From NCBI GenBank assembly GCA_020086605.1, contig JACBWW010000017.1, positions 6,360,907 to 6,424,906 on the forward strand: 64,000 nucleotides of DNA, in the 5' to 3' direction. This document shows positions 61,601-64,000 of the stretch, piece after piece. How positions within the stretch are numbered: the first letter of the stretch is position 1; the number at the start of each line of letters is the position of its first letter. Both the position numbers and the translations under genes were made by a program. Source of the stretch: Lanius collurio (taxonomy: Eukaryota > Chordata > Aves > Passeriformes > Laniidae). The notes below the pieces were generated by a model that saw nothing but the letters and a program-made list of their open reading frames with translations, was not told the DNA's origin and did not search any database.

Positions 61601-63817
61601 GAAACCAGAAACACCACAAGTACAGAGCTAAAATGTGTAGCTGAGGGTGTTGATTCCCCTGAAAATGAAGCTGAAGAAGCCCATTCCCCCTCTGGTGTGT
61701 TAAGGACCACTTCTGTATCTTCTGGGTCCCTGGAGCCAGGAGGGCTGAGTGTGTCACCTGAGATCACTGAAATGCTGAATGAGAAATCAAAGGCAAACAC
61801 CAGAGAGTTTCCTGGGAAACAGATGCCAGTAACTTTGGGGGAAGCTATGCAACCATCCAGCAGAAGAGATTTGCCTGGAACTGAGAGCAAAGGGGCAGAA
61901 TTTGAGAAGACAAAAGAAGAGAAACCAGTAAGTGTGTCAGGGTCTCTGGAAGAGCCCAGTCCTGAGCACACCTCTCAGGAAAATGAAGCTGAAAAGAGCA
62001 GAGTCTCTTCACCTGGTTCTCCAGACAGGACAGATGATAACCATGTGCCCTCTTTACAAGAAACAGAACCTCAGAACACATGTGGCCCACTGAAAACTAT
62101 CAGTCATGAGGGTATTTGGAGACATGATATGAAATCACCTTGCGAGGGTTTTCCAGTATCAACAGACATTCCTCTGAAAGGATCTTTTGCCACTTGCCCC
62201 TCACATGATGAAGTCAACAACTCCAAGTCAAAGGATTCTAGGGAAGTTCTTAGTGAAAACACCTCACACATTTCTGAGCAACCAGCCAAGACATCGGAAT
62301 ATTCCAAACCAAATATATCCTTGGACAAATCTGGAGGCCATCCAGTAGGTGAAGAGAAGTTGGATCTGAAACTCCCAGAGGAAAGCACTGTGCCTATGTC
62401 ACAGACTGCTGCTCAGAGCAAGGAGGCCAGAAACAGCCAAGCCTGTAGAGAGACATCAGGTAAAGGTTTCAGGCTTGGGAAAAACCCTTTCATTACCCTT
62501 TTTGGCTCTGAAGACAAAGGCAGAGCTCTCAAGAAAGAAACAATAACCCAGAGGAAACCCACAAAGCCCCAGTCAGCCCTTGCCACTTTGTTTGGTCACT
62601 CCTCAGAGAAGAAGCAGAATCCACAAAAAAACCCTGCAGGATCCTCAGAACAAGCAAATACTGATGGCAGAACAGAAAAGGCACAGGGCCTCCTCACCTC
62701 CTCCAGCCAAGCAAAGCAAAAGGCTTCCAAGAATGATCACCTCCCTCAGCCTGGAAAGACAGAGGTGTTCCCTAGACATATCCAGGAGAGCTCTGGAGGA
62801 TTCTCAGGCACTACTGAGGGCAAGGAGATTGATGTCCTGTTGTTAGCTCCTGGCACAAGCATGTCACACGATGATAAACCTGAGAGAACTGAATTTGACA
62901 TTCATGACCAAGAGTTTTTAGATAGTCAAGTTTGGCAGCAACAGGACAGCTGTTGGCCCCCTCTTGTGCCAGCACAGGAAAATCAGAAAGAAGCTGCAGG
63001 AATCTCAAATCATGGAACAAACCCTCTACAGCCTCCTCCAGAGATTATGCCTGTAGCAGACAACAGTGAAAATCTCACCAGGGGAGGGAATCACCATGAT
63101 GCTCATCTGCCAGAAACCCAGAACCTGTTGAGCTTGGATGTCCAGAGCACAGTGGCACAGGATGGGATATTGTTTTCACCAGGCAATTCAGACAAGTCAC
63201 CCAAGGAGGCTGAGCTTCAGTTCAGCAACATGGATTTTCTGGGAGACAGTAACTTGTTCTTTTCTAGAGGACAAGATTTCCCCAGCATAGCAAGAAAAAC
63301 TCCAGATTTGCAAAACTCAGAGGCAGAAACTCCACCTTTCTTTGATCCAAATCCTTCAGATTCATTCCAGGAAATCTCATCAGAAACAAATGCCTCACTA
63401 GAGCTGTGGGATACCACCAGCCTCTCGCTTCTCGATGGGCAGGATGAGATGAATATTAGAGACCTAGAAGGGACTCAGAGCTGTGAACTCCTGCTGCAGT
63501 TGGATCCACAGTGCCAGGCTCCAAAGGCAGCAGAAGAAATGTTTGGAATGGGTCTCACTGCTGAAGGCTCTACAAAAATGTATCTCCCTACGCAGGATGA
63601 CAATTTTCCCTTAACATACATGTTCAGCAGTTGTGCTTCTGAAACCTCTAATCAGGGTGTCTTTGATGTTGATTCAGCCAAAACGGGCCAGGAGGCTTCT
63701 GAAAAAATGAACAGGAGCAGAAAAACATCAGGAGCTGAGGAGGATGATGACAGTCTGTCTTCCGAAGACTTGGAGATGTTAAATTATGACCTTTCAGAGA
63801 AGGAGTTCTTTATATAG
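22510..63817 (+). CDS. EPLIN/XIRP2-like LIM-domain protein, eight coding exons flanking the Xin mega-exon (spliced product 1,385 aa)
   Basis: Exons A 22,510-22,637, B 23,869-23,923, C 25,306-25,719, D 26,486-26,567, E 42,279-42,433, F 43,659-43,712, G 59,117-59,241 and H 60,673-63,817 join in one open frame; every junction has AG/GT borders and matching phase. Residues 1-296 are basic, Pro/Ser-rich and look disordered, with two EPLIN-like segments: [17 protein letters not shown] at the A/B junction (compare EPLIN IVEIFSKYQ) and [16 protein letters not shown] in E (compare EPLIN SIKDRMAKYQAAV). Residues 303-354 form one complete LIM domain. About 70 residues later [11 protein letters not shown] (near 427) matches the KLR-WPP segment after the LIM domain of EPLIN and XIRP2. 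The rest of the tail is acidic, Ser/Thr-rich and unrecognised. By family, an actin-associated scaffold is likely. The XIRP1 exon lies in its F-G intron, as in XIRP2. The 5' end is not established; the frame is open back to the exon A acceptor. Confidence 0.72.
23869..23923 (+). CDS. Exon B of the LIM-protein gene
   Basis: A 55-nt exon between 'tcttctctgcag' and GTGAGA. Its first G completes the Arg codon begun in exon A. It then reads [18 protein letters not shown] and ends in phase 0. The Y-Q that follows the junction is the conserved feature shared with EPLIN (SKYQ) and XIRP2 (ARYQ). Confidence 0.68.
25306..25719 (+). CDS. Exon C of the LIM-protein gene
   Basis: A 414-nt exon of 138 codons, phase 0 at both ends, between 'tttttttgtag' and an AAAG|GTCAGT donor. 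It starts [11 protein letters not shown] and ends WRESAAK. The peptide is basic and rich in Pro, Ser and Lys, with no recognised domain. A long open frame (25,309-25,887) covers it on this strand, with no stop before the donor. Confidence 0.65.
26486..26567 (+). CDS. Exon D of the LIM-protein gene
   Basis: An 82-nt exon between 'tgttgttcccacacag' and GCT|GTGAGT. It reads [17 protein letters not shown] then [10 protein letters not shown] and ends in phase 1. Its length matters: exon C ends in phase 0 and exon E begins by completing a codon with two bases (T|GT), so an exon of this phase is needed to connect them. Confidence 0.58.
28981..29036. repeat. (ATTCT)n microsatellite, about 11 copies
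   Basis: A perfect pentanucleotide array lies between a C-rich stretch and unique sequence. Its length is likely to vary between individuals. Confidence 0.95.
29229..29243 (-). promoter_or_regulatory. Weaker candidate CTCF-binding site in a CpG-rich patch
   Basis: tgccatctagcgacc resembles the variant CTCF core CCACTAGATGGCA read on the - strand, with two departures. It lies in a local CpG-rich stretch (about 29,190-29,420) that contrasts with the surrounding CpG-poor intron. Motif evidence only. Confidence 0.35.
31255..31534 (+). mobile_element. CR1 LINE fragment, 3' end
   Basis: Sense-orientation CR1 tail: 'acatgggcacatagca', 'gagagacttagattagatg', 'aaattctttactcagagg', 'ccatccctggaagagttcaa', 'gtcccttccaacccaaacca'. 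The copy is 5'-truncated and its terminal octamer is decayed. Confidence 0.9.
32435..32444. promoter_or_regulatory. Canonical MEF2 site, with GATA and E-box motifs nearby
   Basis: CTAAAAATAG matches the MEF2 consensus exactly. Within about 70 bp downstream are a GATA motif (gagataaa) and a CAGCTG E-box (ccagctgcc). That set is typical of heart and skeletal-muscle enhancers, and Xin has been described as a MEF2C-dependent heart gene in chick. Function here is inferred from motifs and location only. Confidence 0.35.
35725..35734. promoter_or_regulatory. MEF2 consensus site in an AT-rich block
   Basis: CTATAATTAG fits YTA(A/T)4TAR. It sits in an AT-rich block (about 35,690-35,830) with several TAAT homeodomain-type cores, about 2.3 kb before the candidate XIRP1 promoter. 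In AT-rich DNA such matches also arise by chance. Confidence 0.3.
37950..38159 (+). promoter_or_regulatory. Candidate XIRP1 promoter and non-coding first exon
   Basis: Three E-boxes (CAGCTG at 37,961 and 37,998; CATGTG at 38,008) precede a TATA/MEF2-like TTTTTTAATAG at 38,059-38,069. A CpG-containing stretch follows and ends in a good donor, CAACAG|GTGGGT, at 38,159/38,160. An untranslated exon of about 38,090-38,159 spliced to the XIRP1 acceptor at 45,299 would match the two-exon layout of human XIRP1. The start site is inferred from spacing, not observed. Confidence 0.38.
38780..39270. promoter_or_regulatory. CpG-rich block, possible alternative promoter
   Basis: CpG dinucleotides are clearly more frequent here than in surrounding DNA (for example 'gcgccgtcggccgcggtgcc' and 'gcggatgccaagcgcgccacg'). 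No TATA box or certain exon is visible. It may be a second promoter for XIRP1 or for transcripts starting at exon E. Confidence 0.3.
40301..40568 (+). mobile_element. CR1 LINE fragment, 3' end
   Basis: Sense-orientation CR1 tail with 'ttaaactgaaagaggagag', 'attaggaagaaattcttta', 'tggctgcccagagaaactgt' and a decayed end at 'accattctatgattt'. Confidence 0.92.
40818..40840. repeat. Poly(A) run
   Basis: An uninterrupted run of 23 A, not attached to a recognisable retroelement. Confidence 0.9.
42279..42433 (+). CDS. Exon E of the LIM-protein gene
   Basis: A 155-nt exon between 'ctgtccctgtttcag' and CCG|GTAAGG. Its first two bases (GT) complete the split Cys codon of exon D. It then reads [18 protein letters not shown] and on to [15 protein letters not shown], followed by six alanines (partly GCT repeats), ending in phase 0. 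The [15 protein letters not shown] segment corresponds in position and pattern to EPLIN SIKDRMAKYQAAV and XIRP2 MARYQAAVSRG. Confidence 0.68.
42434..43658 (+). other. Intron E-F with short dinucleotide repeats
   Basis: AT-rich intron with a CA-rich stretch near 42,652-42,690, a TA-rich stretch near 42,826-42,857 and oligo(T) near 43,248. I see no exon in it. Confidence 0.5.
43659..43712 (+). CDS. Exon F of the LIM-protein gene
   Basis: A 54-nt, phase 0-0 exon between 'cttcatatcttttccag' and AAG|GTAGGA. It reads [18 protein letters not shown]. Joined to exon G it gives [19 protein letters not shown], which aligns with EPLIN SPPKAMKKFQAPARETCVEC just before its LIM domain. Because it ends in phase 0, it could equally join the Xin exon at its initiator ATG. 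Confidence 0.65.
43713..45299 (+). other. Intron upstream of the Xin exon
   Basis: Its end is a convincing acceptor: a consensus branch point 'gctgac' about 24 nt before 'gtttccccaaag'. No further exon is recognised. The ATG at 45,267 lies inside this intron end. Confidence 0.55.
45300..52982 (+). CDS. XIRP1: Xin actin-binding repeat-containing protein 1 (Xin, CMYA1), 2,560 aa, single coding exon
   Basis: A muscle protein that binds and bundles F-actin through Xin repeats and sits at adherens junctions/intercalated discs and myotendinous junctions. The start is the ATG directly after a splice acceptor (45,299); an in-frame ATG at 45,267 lies in the intron. Residues 1-45 hold DDLPPPP and LPVPPPK (Mena/VASP-type proline motifs), then [20 protein letters not shown], nearly identical to human XIRP1. 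I count 27 Xin repeats (G-D-V-x6-W-L-F-E-T-Q-P-L-D) at about 107-1073; human XIRP1 has about 16. [20 protein letters not shown] with the following EEIQSNAV and RGISLEE segments separate it from XIRP2. Weaker GDV-x-T-I-x2-LL repeats follow. SH3-type proline clusters lie at about 1780-1842 ([20 protein letters not shown]), Lys/Glu-rich probable coiled coils at about 2095-2236, and [10 protein letters not shown] near 2480. Length fits what I recall for chicken Xin (about 2,560). Confidence 0.95.
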   Translation: MSEAQKSSKVAIKKMEDDLPPPPAIGSVQVIAPGGQDLNALPVPPPKQAFSKFYQQRQVNELKRLYRHMHPELRKNLEEAVTEDLAEMLNTEDPNAQASVNLDKVLPGEVQSMRWIFENWALDSIGDHQATKKLTEEEIIPSGDVKSTSLRFESQSVNGYNLSTSAKVSETDLARGDVRTARWLFETQPLDTLNKLYSDKTEVQEAVLKEPVQGGDVKGAKQLFEAQSLDAIGRCSSVEEKSILQLKSEIQELKGDVKKTVRLFQTEPLCAIRDKSGTIHEIKSVCREEIQSNAVRTARWLFETQPLDTINKDTSKVQIIRGISLEEIGRPDVSGARWIFETQPLDAIREITVEEQDFKASTDFVTGADVTKQRLLFETQTLDSLKGEASESVVTKEQVIGGDVKSTLWLFETQPMETLKDNFEVGRLKKVELSAEEKGDVKQRKHIFETCPLGSISKAFEEEIPATSMEEVVKGDVKSFKTLFETLPLDSIKQADAEPTTKEEEEKIPAGNVKANQILFETTPLYAIKDSFGNFHEVTSVSREQIISGDVKNYKWMFETRPLDQFDESIKKVDIIRGITKQEVVAGDVRTAKWLFETQPMDVIHLQATEGEKHPSVKREISQKGDVKTCRWLFETQPMHTLYEKAEKKQEEDGSVPQADVKSYTWMFETQPLDSLKGQEEQYLQVSKAYSQEELQGVDVKTVRHLFETEPLGSSTVSEADRKKIMRYSSRVEFQSGEVSRVKEFFEAKPLDTATKSKSQKDAGTIEAGSVHKFTWLFENYPMDTLKDNSEGIQEIPPEKNVKGEDVGGKRFIFETYSLDQIHDKVDETELQKIQKDTMNKANVKSCTMLFESQPLYVIQDKEGGYHEVTSVQKEEIMKGDMKGARWLFETKPLDQIKKEEEVFVIRAVTQEDIKKGDVQTARWRFETEPLDSFSGGKLSVPRTVDDVQKGDVQSNKQLFESQQVGQKKYVRMVSVSDVQRGDVRTSTWLFENHPVDSLYGDAERSPSMSTVQREDSQKGDVKRCTWLFETQPMDTLKDTEVTASAGAQEEIPHADVKSTTWLFESTPLDKFSASEGSIEIELKERTMKETLETLCTCQAIQHDGILIEANDMESVKMVKYQLSSPGAPEILKEEIVGGHLQRIMLQLLHRTNVEAQSVLVEEDREGKIKVSPLQLLDQSEAVKGKEDLSGDVAKALQGLLSQDASIKKGMVLQETKSGSVKMTLYSLLFHSVQQKVVKGDVKSTIGNLLASSQEQKAAATIKREDNEKGNVQLFASCIEKGDLSYLKNLQQESEIQSLISSQAEEGADDSGPRVMQGANIHILPNKEKVEKVIAGGEPGAMEGAKKGFVCESMGREGVLEKEAMHAAGGTCTTVQRLGKPLPTVMGKEEILSGGLKVTTKSIQRVADASKKAEKEEATTSHLKEPKTMMQGTFPSQVAAQRAEVDGKQQSVVTGEASQTQTEEKALGSDLQAAMQSLRLATAEAKNIQHHVQSKFQRNREEVHTACRQQTVSSQGTMTLQSTVHQQDSSSTKQESSSTATRTTTTRVQEASKTHTSMSQKSIASHKKVSASEEVQGGQLLSQEIQVVPSRDFSIKDGLYTATPVKTYINPCIESDYKEQSVQEERDVGVRGDVQTAIRALQSAATEQRLVEKEDVVRGNLKATLQSLEKSNVNVSRGDFKAAMIYRNAGQSYSVCKKKNETQLTSNETAVVASGSQADNDFPPPPSVAVMKAEHCPPSTKGAREGALLLPTCKDEAPGCSALLQTPLPALPPLSCKPSDQSPAEKPRTPPKPETTAPPRKKPVPPPKPEHLLHEAHSASANNSTNKSAKPVPPPLPPKPSGLREISKTKPSPTELGLSCMEIHEQIGYEEIQAKCCNLETSVKKSVTVQGINPERKLPKYTAKTPLQIAEERYKASKGGQGKVESDSAKTSKPMKNGVVGFEVKQGMMSDKAAAPRRCPGEVAQRQIELCQEENGHSSLSSPTCPGREQTQNVPGQTEPSTSPVGHTIPPKRGDGTAQNALSKVERESVSNSYGLWDSQKVMQQVHERRQMSHSMSFHQQSVNAFEEHQQGNSRQLKCPDREAETPAQEKPVVVMREKKKRETEDERRKRLSVHKEEIMKGNVKEAMEIFENLRRQEQLQEILNRVREFEEETSKVDVKALKSFFEKVPEWVVHQKAKQQDKAEAKEDADSVSSVDLVFEDLERASAEILHLKEQTLAHIQDIEEAIKKAIYAVSSLKSESDIAGLSGLFKESLGSTQSSVSSSNIRKISIVSSKAKQEEVMLETGETASVESAKVAEKAEAAKAELGVPRLIQSRVSSPSSPSYISIESAARKPAESPRTAHSPQDSPSPDCLDSPGKRDAFAQNSFSSFNHPSAGSAGHDTNPLEKRPDPIQTKAGMSSMKQHMLGNASHTTSDKEKCSLDTSKDSCHCGMKGSFSEYRSLNVPSPQNPRRQKSILELQTGPDGSKLYGATRTVMEQYEEMDQFGNKIITSSTTVTKQSETQTSSTCDVVSHPQYEVSASPVFRRYLKSPGEDFHTNGTFQEPGVVFVTFGNSKPKK
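52983..54424 (+). other. XIRP1 3' untranslated region and downstream DNA
   Basis: Follows the TAG stop. It becomes AT-rich from about 53,480 to 53,970, with many ATTTA-like and poly(T) stretches as in long 3' UTRs. I found no close, clear AATAAA in this part; the first ones I noticed are beyond 55.4 kb, so the cleavage site is not placed. Confidence 0.45.
54425..54935 (-). mobile_element. CR1 LINE fragment, antisense
   Basis: On the + strand it begins with the inverted CR1 end 'cacagaattacagaat' and 'gttggaagggacctcaagga', and continues through 'gaggtctcccctcagtctcc', 'ttctccaggctgaacagacc' and 'ccaaaactgcacacagga'. It is one of the longer copies here, about 0.5 kb. Confidence 0.93.
54936..56412 (+). 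other. Intron F-G sequence, no exon recognised
   Basis: CpG-poor sequence with A-rich patches and several AATAAA hexamers (for example 55,466-55,471), any of which could end XIRP1 transcripts. No coding exon is supported. Confidence 0.4.
56413..56838 (-). mobile_element. CR1 LINE fragment, antisense
   Basis: The + strand shows 'catggaatcacagaatta', 'gagtccaaccattatcccag', 'aaatccctccagggatggtg' and 'cagctgctcctcatcagcct', the inverted order of a CR1 3' region. Confidence 0.92.
57204..57213. promoter_or_regulatory. CArG box (SRF-type site) before the LIM exons
   Basis: CCATAAAAGG matches CC(A/T)6GG exactly. It is 1.9 kb before exon G, whose second codon is an ATG (59,120). A muscle promoter here would give a short protein starting just before the LIM domain. 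This is inference; no TATA box or start site is proven. Confidence 0.3.
57933..58105 (-). mobile_element. CR1 LINE fragment, antisense
   Basis: A short copy starting 'catagaaacagtcatagaat' on the + strand, then 'ggaagagaccttaaagatca', 'aacctggccttgaacacttc' and 'ggatggggaatgcacagctt'. Confidence 0.92.
59117..59241 (+). CDS. Exon G: first half of the LIM domain
   Basis: A 125-nt exon between 'gtctctccttcttcag' and CTGAG|GTGAGT, starting in phase 0 and ending in phase 2. It reads [19 protein letters not shown], then a short linker, then [14 protein letters not shown]. It carries the first six zinc ligands of the LIM domain: C-x2-C, H-x2-C and C-x2-C. KPVYPMEC matches the hallmark (K-x-VYPME) of the EPLIN/XIRP2 LIM domain. 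This exon was not predicted from long frames because it is only 41 codons. Confidence 0.85.
59552..60345 (-). mobile_element. CR1 LINE copy, antisense, possibly two fragments
   Basis: The + strand starts with 'tcatagaaacatagactcat' and 'ggaaaaggcctctaaggcca' (CR1 inverted 3' end). A second start-like segment lies near 59,666 ('caggtaggttggaaggcacc'). The copy runs through sequence matching inverted CR1, including 'cagctcaggatgtagttggc'. At about 0.8 kb it is the longest CR1 here, and it lies within the intron that splits the LIM domain. Confidence 0.88.
60673..63817 (+). CDS. Exon H: second half of the LIM domain and ~1,030-residue tail, terminal exon
   Basis: Starts after 'gtgttttccag' with a C that completes AG|C (Ser), giving [19 protein letters not shown], the second zinc half (C-x2-H) of the LIM domain. 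The frame then runs 3,145 nt to TAG at 63,815-63,817. The tail is hydrophilic and apparently disordered. Visible features are [11 protein letters not shown] (about 425-432), two similar motifs [13 protein letters not shown] (about 943) and [13 protein letters not shown] (about 974), and an acidic end [20 protein letters not shown]. The F-K-S-K-G-N-Y-D-E-G-F-G block that directly follows the LIM domain in EPLIN and XIRP2 is absent. An ATTAAA at 63,834-63,839 could serve as a poly(A) signal. Confidence 0.8.
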
Positions 63818-64000
63818 GTGAAAAAAAAAATAGATTAAAAAAGACACACAGCCCTCTGTGCAGCACAAGTTAGCTGATATGGGATCAAAAGTGATTATTG
63901 AAATCAGCTGTACGGTGATGAGAAAAGAAAAGTGAAATGACTTGCCAAGGTCAAAAGGGCAGAAGAGGGAAATGAACCCTGGTGTCCTGAAGTCTTGGGG
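63818..64000 (+). other. 3' untranslated region of the LIM-protein gene (partial)
   Basis: Begins with an A-rich stretch containing ATTAAA at 63,834-63,839, a possible weak poly(A) signal. The window ends before any clear boundary. Confidence 0.4.

Noticed and set aside
1..64000. CRISPR arrays, bacterial operons, rRNA or tRNA genes
   Set aside because: None seen. The window is intron-containing vertebrate DNA with CR1 elements.

Overview
This is vertebrate nuclear DNA, most probably from a bird. It is sparse in genes, split by introns, and scattered with CR1 retrotransposon fragments of the avian type, several ending in the 'gattct' 3' tail. The only long open frame on either strand is a single-exon coding region of 2,560 codons made of Xin repeats. 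It is recognisable as XIRP1 (Xin, CMYA1), a striated-muscle actin-binding protein.

Layout. 1-22,491: no gene I can support; it holds two CR1 tails, an imperfect ~60-bp tandem repeat, a CTCF-like site and a CArG box. 22,492-43,712: six small coding exons on the + strand (A-F), with a 15.7-kb intron between D and E. That intron holds CpG-rich patches, MEF2-type sites and a candidate XIRP1 promoter with a non-coding first exon near 38.0-38.2 kb. 45,300-52,982: the XIRP1 mega-exon. 52,983-59,116: 3' UTR and intron with three CR1 copies. 59,117-59,241 and 60,673-63,817: two further + strand exons (G, H) that together encode one complete LIM zinc-binding domain and a long tail of about 1,030 residues.

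Main result. Exons A-H have splice sites and phases that all agree. Joined from the ATG at 22,510 they give a 1,385-codon frame (A 128, B 55, C 414, D 82, E 155, F 54, G 125, H 3,145 nt; total 4,158 nt including the stop). The predicted protein looks like EPLIN (LIMA1) and the LIM-containing form of XIRP2. The XIRP1 mega-exon sits inside its F-G intron. The locus therefore appears to keep the XIRP2-like arrangement: EPLIN-like exons on both sides of one giant Xin-repeat exon, which can be skipped to give a LIM protein or used to give Xin. Exon F also joins the first ATG of the Xin exon in frame, so an N-terminally extended Xin is possible. Human XIRP1, as I know it, is a two-exon gene with neither the upstream coding exons nor the LIM exons.

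Limits: exon calls rest on splice consensus, phase and resemblance recalled from known families. No alignment or transcript data were available. The 5' end of the A-H gene was not found.
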